From Phascolomyces articulosus (taxonomy: Eukaryota; Mucoromycota; Mucoromycetes; Mucorales; Lichtheimiaceae): a stretch of DNA of 64,000 nt. The notes beneath the pieces are model-generated. The model searched no databases. It had not been told where the DNA came from and saw only the letters and a list, made by a program, of their open reading frames with translations. The stretch spans positions 620,001 through 684,000 of the forward strand of contig JAIXMP010000023.1 in assembly GCA_025677815.1 (NCBI GenBank). The letters are read 5' to 3'. A program made the position numbers and the translations under genes. Positions 37,999 through 49,133 of this stretch are shown here, one piece after another (position 1 is the stretch's first letter; every line of letters starts with the position of its first letter).

Positions 37999-39600
37999 GG
38001 CATATTTTTTATTCCTTATTAAAAGAAGAAAAGTGGAGGAAAAAAAAAGTAATAAAGAGCGGAAGTACCGCCAATACATCGAAGCCCATATTAACTATGA
38101 GGCATTATCTAAAGTTGTATATCTACATCATATTTATTAATCATCCTTGCTTAATCTGTTTTATTTTATTATCCCTTTCATTTTTTTTTTTTTTGCCTTA
38201 ATAATTAGCTTACTGTCGGCTATATGAACCAATATGTATGTATAATATAGTTATATGTAATAATTGAGTACCAAGCAACGTGTATTTGCAGCCATCATCC
38301 ATCAGTGGTGTTGTTTATTATTGTTGTGGATTTATTATGTACTCTATAATTTGACATCAACTTTATCTGCTTGGACAGTAATAAAACAATCTTTTTATTT
38401 ATTTATTTATCGAATTAATATGATTTGCATTCCTTGAGTAGTAATGAATCTCATATATATATTTCTAGTAAAAATACGTTGTAGATGAATGAAAAAACAA
38501 GGAGTTGTCAGGAATTGAATTCAAGCACAACATTCTTTTTGTAAGATTAAATACTCCACTACCTTTGACAATATATGTAGCTACCATCTATCTACTAGAG
38601 TAACATTTCTAAAAAACAAAGAGAGAGAAAGAGAGAGACATATCATTCATCTATCTAATTCTTCTTTTCACGTTGAAAGTGATAAACAGCATAAAAAAGA
38701 GCAAACGTATCTTATGTTTTTTAAAGGATTAGCTACGTGGTAATAATATTACCATAATAAGCAAAGTTTTAGCTGCTATATTCAGAAAACATACTTGTTG
38801 TCTTGATTCTTTTCTTGGTATTGTTGTGCTACAATTACAATTAGGAACATATACTTCACGTAGATTACTAACTAATTGTAAGGAGCAATAATATACTGCA
38901 ACTTTTCGTTTAATTATTTTGGGCGCAATAATAATAAAAATAATATCCATTACGGTGCCAGGCTTTTTTTTTTTTATTTCTCTATATATAATAATCTATT
39001 TACACCCCTTATTTTCGCTTTTGTATTCACTTAATCCATAAAGATCTGGTTTCTTTTTACCTTCTCCTAATATTCAATACAAGGCACAACAAATAATATT
39101 TTATATAGCTGTCGTATTTTCATTCAACTTCAATTATGTGTAGTTTAATGTCAGCAAGCATAGCTTCAATGAATCTTTCTAAAGGTCATTAAGGTTCTCC
39201 TGAAAAAAAAAATCGTACAATTGCTATCACTATCTATCATCTAGACCCAATCTCCACTCCTATTAAACGCACGTAACTAGAATTAGAACATCACAACGCT
39301 TTCACAAAAACTTTTTTTTCCTTTCTTTCTTTCGTTTTCTCTTTTTATTACCTTGTTATTTATTTTGTAAATTTATTATATATAAAGTTCTTTATTAGTA
39401 TTATTATTTAATTTAATATTTTTTTTACGTATCAGACAACATAATAATAACTAAATAATTCGAAAAAATATAACTGTCGAGGCAATAGCAGCGATAGAAA
39501 TACAACAACAACAAATAAGAATCATTATAAATACTTTCACTCGCGTACTTTTATCAAATCCGAAAAAAAAGCAACTAAATAATATCGTAGCTACTCAATC
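37999..39600. other. 1.6-kb intergenic region
   Basis: AT-rich. A 73-codon minus-strand ORF (38950-38729) has hydrophobic ends with a basic, cysteine-containing middle. It has no homologue I recognise, so it is not called. No other feature supported. Confidence 0.3.
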
Positions 39601-41368
39601 ATGATAAATGCTCGGCAAGGTAGAACCATCAACAGAAATTACACATATATTTTGCTTATAATACTATATCGATTGATAAACTTATAACACTATTCTATAT
39701 TATGTAGCTGAATGTGGTGCAAATGGAAACACAGATACTATTTGTTCACCACTAAAAGGAGAAACATGGGAAAATAGTACTTGGCATCAAATTACATGGA
39801 ATCCAAGGTAAATAACTCACCATACAGTGGTTCATTTAAACAATCTTTTATTTTTCTGGTTCATGTATAGCAATGGCATTTAACCACTTATTATTATTCA
39901 TAAATCCATATAATTATATATTAGTTATCCAACCTACGCAGCAGATGTAAGTGTGAATTGAAAATGCATAAAAACTTTATAAATGGTATCAAAAATAGAT
40001 AGTATTCAGCTGATCAATTAAACTGAATAATATTACAGGAATTTATTGATATTTACTTGTATTATGTCAAAAATTATCAAAATACAATGATAAAAAATTG
40101 GACCAACGTTTCACCTAGTCGATCTAATTATCCAGTATTTATTGACGATACTTGGTTTCCAATATCTTATCGCGATGATGACATCCATGAAGCCTTGATT
40201 TATATTGTAGGTGTAGATGTCAATCCAGATCAAGAAATGACAGACCGATACTCCGACTATCCAGCACCAATACCCATTCAAGTTATTCAAAGTACGTGTA
40301 TACAAATAAAATAAGGGGAGAGAGAGGGAGGGGGGACCGAGGAAGAGAGGAGAGAGGTCGATTAGAAGAGGAAGATGAAGAAGAAGGAGAAGGAAAAAGT
40401 GAAGAAGGGGACAAATTTTGATTTTTATGAATTATAATCTATAACTTATATAATAAATTGTCATTGGTTTAATAGCACCAAAACCAACTACAGCAACAAA
40501 TAACACTGCGATAAATGATTCAGATAAATCTTCCACAAATGATGGCACATTACAACCATGGGTGATTGCTATTGTTGTCATTGCAATCGTTGCTGCAGTA
40601 ATTGCCTGTATTGTGATGATATGGGCCATTCGCCATGTTCGTCGAAGAAAACTTGTATACAATGAAAAAGGCCATGGTAAGTCAAATACAAAATCTATTT
40701 ATTTTTTCTTTATATTTTCATTGTTATTATCATTAAACTTAAAAAATATAATAAAAGAAATAGAATCTGCAGGGATCGGCGGGCCCGTGACCAATAGTAG
40801 CAGTCTACCTAGTTCCTCCATGATGTATCCTGGTAGTACACAATTCAAAAACGATAGTAGTTATATATTTCCCCCCATAGGAGATGGATCCATACGAAGT
40901 CAACCTGCATCACGGATTATTCTAGATCGTGGAAGCAACTGCCTTCCAGATAATATGCTCATTCGACCTCAATCCGTTGCCTCTTGTAGTAATATATCCA
41001 CCCCATCCACTGACATGCCTCCCATCTCTTCCGCAGATGCACTCATGATTGCCGATACATTTCGACAACGGATGCGTAGACCTGAGTGGCAACAGCAGCA
41101 GCAGCACCATCAGCAACAACAACAACAACAACAACAAAAACAAGAACACAATGAAGAATCCAAACGACGACAATTAAGTGAAGAGTTGTTGAAAAAAGAA
41201 TTAGCAGCTGAAGGGACATTGATGAAAAAAGTCGGTAAACGTGCACAGTTGCTTAGTGCATTTGCCGAAATTGAAGACGAAGATGATGCTGATGATGATG
41301 CTGTTGCTGCAGGAGATAGTAGTAATGATAAAACAAAAAACAATAATAACTCTTCATCCCATTCTTGA
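39601..41368 (+). CDS. Ser/Thr-rich single-pass surface protein with long cytoplasmic tail
   Basis: Exons 39708-39807, 39925-39946, 40039-40291, 40476-40676 and about 40758-41368 join in frame. The ectodomain shows the fungal Kre9/Knh1-like, Ser-Thr-rich membrane family pattern: C-x-PLKGETWENSTWHQITWNP, FIDIYLYYVKNYQNTMIKNW, PVFIDDTWF, YIVGVDVNPDQE. A single transmembrane helix follows (PWVIAIVVIAIVAAVIACIV), then a basic stop-transfer HVRRRK. The cytoplasmic tail is Ser/Gln-rich with a poly-Gln run. The 5' end is uncertain: an exon with ATG at 39601-39603 (MINARQ) fits the phase but gives no signal peptide, so a different first exon is possible. Likely a cell-surface or wall-sensing protein; function is inferred. 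Confidence 0.7.
40314..40412 (+). repeat. Purine-only-like GA-rich tract within an intron
   Basis: About 100 nt of nearly uninterrupted G/A sequence (GGGGAGAGAGAGGGAGGGGG and further GAAGAAGGAGAAGG) lies in the intron 40292-40475 of the surface-protein gene. It stands out strongly from the AT-rich background. Confidence 0.6.
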
Positions 41369-41550
41369 AGAACCATCCAATATCCAAAGAAAAAAATCCC
41401 TTCCTTGTTCCTTCCTTCTATTATATTTATAGAATCTATATTTTTAAATCTGTGTGATAATGCAATTTTGTTGTGTTTTTTTATATATAATAATAATATT
41501 TATAATATGAAACCAGTCAAAGAAAAAAGAAGAAAAATATGGGAGAGATA

Positions 41551-42046
41551 TTATACAATTCTTGGTGCAAGAGAAACAGCCTTCATCCAATTCTTTTGTC
41601 GTAATTCGGCAGCAACAACACCTAATACGCGAGTACCAAGTGGTTCCTTTTTGTTATTGAGAAGAATGCAAGCATTGTCGTCAAAGCGAATATACCGGCC
41701 GTCAGGTCGTGCCATTTCTTTTTTGGTTCGTACAACAAGAGCATGCTTCACGTCACCCTTTTTCACTTTTTGTGCTGCTGCTTGACCTGTGAGATTAGGG
41801 TTGATAGGGCGTGCACGCTTTACTACACATACAATTTCGTCGCCTAGTTTTATATATTATTATTTATAAATGTTAGTATAAACGAGAAATCGTTTATAAA
41901 CCTTCATTTCAAATAGTAATTCTGCTTGTTATTTATTTTTTTTTACCTGCGCGGGCAAAACGTGCACCACTCATGACACGAATACATTCGGCAACAATGG
42001 CACCTGAATTATCGATAACGTTTAATGTGCCTTTTAATCCAATCAT
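41551..42046 (-). CDS. MRPL38: Mitochondrial large-subunit ribosomal protein uL14m, 130 aa
   Basis: Two exons, 42046-41947 and 41843-41551, total 393 nt, 130 aa plus stop. The sequence has the L14 layout ([77 protein letters not shown]). It is of the bacterial/mitochondrial type: the cytosolic counterpart L23 has a different, longer N-terminus and other signature residues. Yeast Mrpl38 is 138 aa. uL14 sits at the 30S-50S interface of the ribosome. No separate presequence is apparent, as in several small mitoribosomal proteins. Confidence 0.93.
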
Positions 42047-42317
42047 GATAAAGTGTAGAAAGGTTGTTTACAAGGTTTTTTTTTGTAACTGACAACGAAC
42101 GGGAATAAAAAAAAAATAATAAATAAAAACAGCGGGCTTTTGATTTTGAGAAAGCTGTGTGATTAAGTGAAGGGTGAACGTCTTACCATGATGATTATAA
42201 AAAAACATCCACATTGTAATACTTTCTCACATACAGTAACATCTTATTATTATACCGTTTGGTTTGTATCCTTTTATTTATCCCATTAATACATATAATA
42301 ATAAAGTTCAGTATATT

Positions 42318-44540
42318 TTATTTGATGATAAATCGTTGATATCTACTAGAACTATTGAATTGTTTAAACGTGCTACGAACAAAACACAATCCGATTGATT
42401 TATAACAATTGGCGTCAGTACTACATTGTTGAATAACTGGAAATGCCTTGAATCTTTTACTGCAATGTTGAACATCAAATGATACACCTGATAGTACGAC
42501 ACATTTACGAGACCTATCTGTAGTCGTGAGAGAGAAACAAATACTTGAAACTAAAGATTCTTTATGTGTTGCCATTAAACTTGTTTCTGATATGAGAGAA
42601 TTGAGTAATAGTGTATGTGTTATTTGTAATCCAGTCGCCTCTTTTAATACAATGATATCTCTTGAATCCATCCATAAACGGGTGCTGGAGAAAAAATTGT
42701 TACTGCTGCTGCTCTTATTCACAGAGCACACACCTTTCAATTCCGCTGACATCATGGGTAATGTTTGGTATGAAAAAATTTGATCTGTTGAAAAACGACC
42801 CAGACGACCATCATCCCAATCAAACGGTTCAACTAATACTTGTATAGATTCACAGAATATGTATATGCTAGCATCACGAACGGTATAATTGTTTCTTGCA
42901 TTCACAAGAAATCTTTCGTTCTCAGCAGCCATCAAGTCGGTTTGTTTAGGGACAGTTTTTGATTTTCTGTTGGAAAATGCCAAAGTAAATAAAACTTTTC
43001 GAACAAATTTTTGAAGATGTATAGTGCTACCGTTATTGGCTTGATTCTTGTTTTTATTGTTACTTCTTGTTGTTGTTGCTGCTGCTGTTAACATTTCTAT
43101 TTTTCTTTGGGCCATATCACTATGTCGATTAGCTGTAGTTATTGATGGTGTTACGTTGCTGCTACTTTTTTTTGCATAAATATGATAACCGGTTACACCC
43201 GTCCATGATGGAAGAAGATTATAGTAGTGCTGTTGCATGCTATTAAATGACGTTTTTGTTGGTTTACCAAAGCATAAAATGGTCAAATCTTGATTTGCAA
43301 TCTTGCCATACAAATCTACCATTTGCGCCAAAACGGGTTCTTTGGATGTGATATGCACATTCATGTTATAAAAAATATTGGCCAATGCAAAAAGCCGGTC
43401 ATGTTCTTTAGTACTTCGGCGTGTATGAAAATGTCGTAATATCAGACTTGCGGGTGGGAGCATTGATGCTTGTGTCTGTGTTTCCGCGTTGCGTGTATTG
43501 TTATTATTTTCATGTTGTTTCTCACAAAGTGATTTGATATAATAAGCAGCAATTCGTGTCGATGCTGTAGCTATTGAAAACTGACTATAATAAATATGAC
43601 GCACAGAATCTGACCATAAATGCGTATTTTCGCCAAGGAAAAGTAACCGTTTCGATGACAAGGCTTCTTGATAGGTCCATGTTCGCATTGACCACTGTGA
43701 TTCATGAATGGCACGAATGCAGCGAGAAATGTTATGATGTCCAACTGGATAATAAGTAGAATCCGTTGCCGTGGTTGCTGTTAATGGTATTTTGCGCACC
43801 ACTTTCATTTCTGGTACAAGTACGACTGTGTACTGAGCATTGTTATAATATTTATGCATCTGTTGCATTTCAGCATCTTGGTTGATATCTCCTCGTCCTC
43901 CACTGCTGTATTTTGATTTTTTGTTGTTGATGCACAGTTGATCATACCATATGTACTGGATATTGAAATCTTTGCATATTTGTTGAATCAAATCTTCAAA
44001 TTTTACAAATGAAATTGTGGTGTCATCATTGTTGTCTTCTTGTTGCTGTTGCTGTGAGTCAGTGCTATCAGCTATCATAGTATTGGGCGCAGAGCTGCTA
44101 ATAGTATTACTATCATTTGTTTGACCTTGTTCTGAAGGAGAAGTGTTCTCAGTACAAGTTGGAGCGGAACAAGTTGGCTGACGATGAAAGACTAATTTAT
44201 GCATTCCCTTGTCGACCCGGATGCTATTCTCTTTACCACGGACGACAATATCACCTGACCAATTCCAAGCGTAGGAAAGAGCACAATAGCCATGTTTGCT
44301 TGCTTCTGTTCCTGGAACAATTGTCATATCTGATACTCGTACAAGGTGTGCTGGGGACCAGAACGGGGACTGTTTCTTGTTATTACAGGAAGGTAGTGAC
44401 ATTAGGTGACGAATACCAGGCGGTGGCCGTTCATTGCTCCGTTCCAGTGCTTGTAATTTGGATTTTTTTTGATCACCGTATAATGCAATATCACTATCAG
44501 CAAATATAGGGTACTGTTTTGTATCGTAAGTGATGTACAT
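42318..44540 (-). CDS. HET-domain (heterokaryon-incompatibility-like) protein, 740 aa
   Basis: A single open exon of 740 codons. Residues about 83-300 carry the HET domain landmarks in order: YCALSYAWNWSGD (85-97), FEDLIQQICKDFNIQYIWYD followed by QLCINN (181-206), DAEMQQMHKYYNNAQYTVVL (222-241), and SQWSMRTWTYQEAL (281-294), then RLLFLG. A poly-Gln/Ser insert (about 125-175) interrupts the domain. The C-terminal half has no domain I recognise. In ascomycetes HET proteins trigger cell death when genetically different hyphae fuse, and the domain shows resemblance to TIR folds. Whether this one acts that way is unknown, and outside Dikarya the domain is less well studied. Catalytic competence was not assessed. 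Confidence 0.82.
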   Translation of the reverse strand: MYITYDTKQYPIFADSDIALYGDQKKSKLQALERSNERPPPGIRHLMSLPSCNNKKQSPFWSPAHLVRVSDMTIVPGTEASKHGYCALSYAWNWSGDIVVRGKENSIRVDKGMHKLVFHRQPTCSAPTCTENTSPSEQGQTNDSNTISSSAPNTMIADSTDSQQQQQEDNNDDTTISFVKFEDLIQQICKDFNIQYIWYDQLCINNKKSKYSSGGRGDINQDAEMQQMHKYYNNAQYTVVLVPEMKVVRKIPLTATTATDSTYYPVGHHNISRCIRAIHESQWSMRTWTYQEALSSKRLLFLGENTHLWSDSVRHIYYSQFSIATASTRIAAYYIKSLCEKQHENNNNTRNAETQTQASMLPPASLILRHFHTRRSTKEHDRLFALANIFYNMNVHITSKEPVLAQMVDLYGKIANQDLTILCFGKPTKTSFNSMQQHYYNLLPSWTGVTGYHIYAKKSSSNVTPSITTANRHSDMAQRKIEMLTAAATTTRSNNKNKNQANNGSTIHLQKFVRKVLFTLAFSNRKSKTVPKQTDLMAAENERFLVNARNNYTVRDASIYIFCESIQVLVEPFDWDDGRLGRFSTDQIFSYQTLPMMSAELKGVCSVNKSSSSNNFFSSTRLWMDSRDIIVLKEATGLQITHTLLLNSLISETSLMATHKESLVSSICFSLTTTDRSRKCVVLSGVSFDVQHCSKRFKAFPVIQQCSTDANCYKSIGLCFVRSTFKQFNSSSRYQRFIIK

Positions 44541-45747
44541 GTCTTTTTTGCTTGTTTATTTTTAATCGGGTTTAAAATTTATACACTCTTGCTGCTGTTA
44601 CTACAATAATCAACGGAAGAGTGAAATGATTTATATAAATAAATGTCAGCATTGTTCTGAAGGGAGAAAGACTAAGGAAAAACAGTATTTATATAATATT
44701 CACCTAATGTTTAGATAATTGGAAAGTAAAAAATGTGAAATGGTATATAAATACCATGTTTTGGATCACTTTTATCAACTGTTTCACTTGTATATAATTG
44801 TCGAAATCAAGAACTTGATTAAACTGCAGATTTACCAGAGGGGGGGACTTTAAATAAGTCTATATTACAATATATTATAATGAAAAGAAGAAGGGTACTG
44901 ATTGAGAAAAAGAGAGAAGAAAGAAGAACCTTTTACTTGTGTTTTTTTGCCAAATATCTCTTTCTTTTAAATGTACTTTATGAGTGTGTGAATCGTGTGC
45001 AACGATAATTACGTTTTGCGGCATAAGTGTATAAGCATTACAGGGACCATTGGACCCGCTCCAGTTTGCATCTTTGTAATACACCCATTACAGTTTATTT
45101 AATTGTATGTAATGAAGAAAACGATTTATTTATATTATTATGGGTATTAATGATAGGGTTTTATCTGTAGTATCCCTTCCCAATATCTATAACAGTAAAA
45201 CTAGCGTATAATATTTGTTGAAGTGTTTTGACAGAAGAATCTGTATCAATATTGTTCCCCGCATTTTAAACAATTATTATATAACCTTTTTTTTTTGATG
45301 GAGTACACATTCTTATTGTCAACCAATATATGTGGCGTGATACCCTATATTGAAATTTTAGGTTTTTTTTCCAACCGAAATACAACAGGATCAAGGGAAT
45401 TGCGAAAATGGTCTCGTAAGACATTTTTATTGGTGAAATTCTGTAGGATTGTGTGCCAGAGAATAATCATATTATTATTCTTGTGTACATCTTTTACATG
45501 TAATCAAAAGCACACTATTTAATGAATAGTACTATTTTATTACTGTGCTTAAACTAATAACAGTGATATTATCAGAAGCAAAAATCTAGTAACCTGTAGA
45601 TCAACTTCAGTACTCTACATCTAGTAGAACAACAGCGGCGCGTGGTGTCAACCAATGAAATGATGTGACTTGATTTTTTTTAAAAAAGAGGGGGTCCAAG
45701 CAAACCTTTGTTTAGTTGTCAGTTTCGGTAGTTGATACTCAAAATCA
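44541..45747. other. 1.2-kb divergent intergenic region
   Basis: Lies between the HET gene and the MICOS gene starts. A TATATAA element (minus strand, about 44633-44640) is about 95 bp upstream of the HET ATG. Minus-strand 45084-44940 encodes a protein-like stretch (MYYKDANWSGSNGPC, LMPQNVIIVAHDSHTHKV) with no recognised family; it could be a small gene or exon relic. Nothing else supported. Confidence 0.35.
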
Positions 45748-47046
45748 ATGTTCTCTCCAGTGGTGAAGAAATCGGCAAGTGGACAAATCCAACAAAAACA
45801 TTTAAAATTAGCACGCAATCATGGAAGAGTACCCTCATCATTTGACGGACGATTTGATTTCTAATGCATACCAAAAAAAACATAATATATATATATATTT
45901 ATAGTTGGCAACTGCTGCCGTTAGTGCCGCTGCCTTTGCTTCATTGCCTAACCAAAAGTTATATGCCGAAGAGACCAAAAAGTCTTCCTCCAAGGTAGAA
46001 TACAGAAATATATGTTTAAATTCAAACATTTTGGAGAAAGTATCTTTATTCATTGAGAACAAAAAATATATTTACACTAAAATGAATTTTTTTATATATA
46101 GCTTAGCATTTATGATGAACCACAACCTAAAGTAGTCATCGTTGAAGAACCCACAAAGTTGGAGGAACATGTTGCTTATGCTGAAAAGTTTGCTAACGAA
46201 AAAGTTGAAGAGGGCAAGGTAAAAACAAAATTAAATTGAAGCCCATGATATATACTCTATACAGAAAACTCATTATCGATTGGCTGGGGGTGTAATATTC
46301 AAAATTTTATAGACACATGTCAGCAAGTTACATGGTGAATGGAGACAATTTGAACAATGCGTTAAAAGTACGTCAACATATGGAGAAAGATTGATTGATT
46401 GGATCATAATGATAATAATGGAAAATAGATGGAATGCAGAACGATAATAACTTTTTTTAAAAAAATTGATAGATACTGTGAAACAAACAATTGACAAAGA
46501 TGAAGAAATTCTTCCTAACGCATTGTATATTGGCGTTGCTGCATTGGCTGGTACCATCCTTGCTCGTAACCGTAACATTGTCATTCGATTTGCTACATCG
46601 ACTGCATTGGCTGTAGGTGCATCCCATTACCTTTTGCCAAAGACAACCCACAATGTCTGTGTCCAACTTGAAAAGGTCGAACGTAAATACCCGCAACTCC
46701 AATCTGCACATCAATCCGTTAATGAAGTTGTTGGAGATGCCCGTAAGCAATTTGATGATGCTGTATCACAAGTCCGTAGCTCTGTTGATGAAAACATTCT
46801 TAGCCAATTCCAACAAAAGGATGCGACTGAGCAAGCAAAGGATAAGTTTGAGGCTGTAAAGAAGAATGTAGAAAGCATGTACTCGACTCGATCGAATGTA
46901 AGTTGTTTGGGGAGATAAATTTATACACATTATTGAATCATGAAGATGAAGATGCTTACAAACTCTACTTTATCTTTTTTTTTAATTTTGATAACGATAT
47001 ATTACAGCCTGGTGTAGAAGAAACCTTAAAGAAGAACAACAACTAG
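45748..47046 (+). CDS. MICOS subunit of the apolipoprotein O (Mic26/Mic27) family, 268 aa
   Basis: Six exons: 45748-45828, 45905-45994, 46102-46218, 46313-46367, 46473-46897 and 47008-47046. They total 807 nt, 268 aa plus stop. A basic N-terminus and a hydrophobic, Ala-rich segment (TAAVSAAAFASLP) precede SIYDEPQPKVVIVEEPTKLE, the conserved 'IYD.P' entry of the family. The core (ILPNALYIGVAALAGTILAR, TSTALAVGASHYLLPKTTHN) holds two short membrane segments. The C-terminus is a long charged helix. Such proteins sit in the mitochondrial inner membrane at crista junctions, bind cardiolipin and support the Mic10/Mic12 branch of MICOS. Mic26 versus Mic27 cannot be separated from one sequence. Confidence 0.88.
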
Positions 47047-47417
47047 ATCTCAATTTCTCTCTCTCTCCCTCATAACCAAACAAAAAAAAATCATGATAAA
47101 AAAATCATAACAAAAGTCATTCCATTTTTTTTCCATCTTTTTTTGAAAACATCTTTGTTTTGTGTTTTTATTCTTTTTTTAGAGGTGTACCTTTCTTTCC
47201 CTGCCTTTCTGTAACTACATTTCACCACATTCTTATTACGCACACTCATATATACACAATGCATTACGTTCTTTCTTGCATGCAATTCTTCCTTTGATAA
47301 CATTAGCAGAAAGAAAAAAAATATATTATTTATATATTAAAAAGAGAAGAAACCAGCTGATTTTACAGAGTATTAAAAAAAGAAAGATAACTTTTGTGTA
47401 TTTGTACGTGTATAAAC

Positions 47418-47463
<46 letters not shown>

Positions 47464-47490
47464 GATAAGTGGGTTGTGATATTTATTTAT
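47047..47490. other. Convergent intergenic region
   Basis: AT-rich with a TA/TG dinucleotide run (47421-47465). Holds the 3' ends of the MICOS and ILV6 genes. No coding sequence recognised. Confidence 0.35.
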
Positions 47491-48492
47491 TTATCCTGGA
47501 GGAAGCGAAGTAGCATCAACAGCTTCATTATCACCTTCAAATTCATCACCCTCATGTTCTTCTTCTGGTAAAGGTGCTCTTGGTAAAGCCATGACACCAG
47601 TTCTTGACGCTTCCAATACACCAAACGGCCTACACAGCTTGATAAAAGAAGTGATACGACCTGGTTTAGCACAAAGTTCTATAATGACTGAATCCGAGGA
47701 TACATCCAATAATCTTCCTTCAAACAATCGGGTCAACTCAGTTAATGCACGTAAATGAGATGAAGTTTCTCGTAATTTTTTCGATGCCCAGGCAACACCT
47801 CCTCTTTCATCATCATCTTCCTCTCCTTCTTGTGCTTGCATTTCATCATTTTGAGCTTCAGGACCTAAGATGGAAACACGTAAAAGAAGTAATTCACGTT
47901 CCACTAATTTGGTATGTGTATAATCCAACACTGCCCACATAGGTACCTAATAGTAAAAATATTCCATTATCAGTGAAATGACACACGATAATACATTAAA
48001 TAAAAATTATCCATCCTTTCCCTCCGCGAAACTTACAATATCTTCCAATTGATGTTTTGCTTGTTCAATTTGATTACCATTGCCATTTAAAACAATGGTC
48101 ATCCGACTCAATCCTGGCAATTCAGTATGAGCAGCAACAAATGATTCAATGTTAAATCCACGCGATTGTAAGATACCAGAGACACGCGTAATAACACCAG
48201 GTTCGTTATGGGCTAAACAACTAAGGATTTGACGACTGTTCTTTGGTTTAGGTTCCGTTGTATGATGAAGAATATTGAATACAGCTTGTTCAACAGAAGG
48301 TGTCTTGGCAGCTGGAGGATAATAACGTCTACTTGCCGCTACTGATGTAGTATGAAGACAACGTCGATGTGCCTTTTAGATGGTAGATTTTTTTTAGTCC
48401 AAAGAAGAGTGCTACTTCATTTTATATTTATTGATCTTTCAAATAGTATATATTACCAATTGAGTAGCACGTAATAAATGAGTTCTCAACAT
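47491..48492 (-). CDS. ILV6: Acetolactate synthase regulatory subunit, 275 aa
   Basis: Three exons, 48492-48457, 48372-48037 and 47946-47491, total 828 nt, 275 aa plus stop. The N-terminus (MLRTHLLRATQLAHRRCLHT) is a typical mitochondrial presequence. An ACT domain begins near residue 60 (SCLAHNEPGVITRVSGILQS, RGFNIESFVAAHTELPGLSR). The C-terminal ALS-small-subunit domain contains LVERELLLLRVSILGPEAQN and KPGRITSFIKLCRPFGVLEA with SRTGVMALPR. This subunit activates the catalytic Ilv2 and confers valine feedback on branched-chain amino-acid synthesis in mitochondria. An acidic insertion (EGEEDDDERG) within the C-terminal domain matches the region where fungal Ilv6 has its ATP-response insert. 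Confidence 0.95.
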
Positions 48493-49133
48493 GATGCTTT
48501 AAGTGAGAGAGAAAGAAAAAAAAATGGAAAAGAGAAAGAAGAGTGCAAGATATCAAGAGAGAAGGGAAGATGATAAAATGGCTTTTTTTTTGTTATTTCC
48601 CGATATCTTCGAGTAAATAGTATATCATAATGCAACATCAACCTGAATCATACTGATTGCCAGATTTTGATTGGCTTTCTGATAACTCCAGCATCAAAAA
48701 AGAAATGAGCCGGTCTTTTAAAATAGCGTTCATCGAAAGTTTATCCATGTGAAGATGCAAGGGCTGTTGTTAGAAATGAAGAAGTATCAAATCAGTCATC
48801 CGTCTTTATAATAATTACTGGCTTATATTTGTTACCATGGATGATGATTATACAAATGGCACATTGTATAATATAAAAAGATCTTTATAATTGACGATGG
48901 ATTGAGAATAAAATTTTCCAGACAATTCATTTGTTTTTTGATTTATGGGATCCTTGCCACTTTATTGTGTAATTCAAAATGCAAAATGTAATAATAATAA
49001 TAATAATAATAATATAACACATCCTTAGATAATACATGAAATTACTGTTCTTTTGGTATCTTATAATTGAATACTTATGATCGTCATTATTGTTGGTTGT
49101 TTCATTCTGTTGAGAGATATTCGCATTATAAAA
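48493..49133. other. Intergenic region
   Basis: 640 bp with a short AAT repeat (48988-49012). Presumed ILV6 promoter and macrodomain 3' UTR. No gene seen. Confidence 0.35.

Noticed and set aside
37999..38079. Upstream in-frame ATG (38079) for the TPR/F-box gene giving a hydrophobic N-terminus
   Set aside because: The added residues are low-complexity leader-like sequence; a membrane signal on a cytosolic/nuclear SCF adaptor is unlikely.
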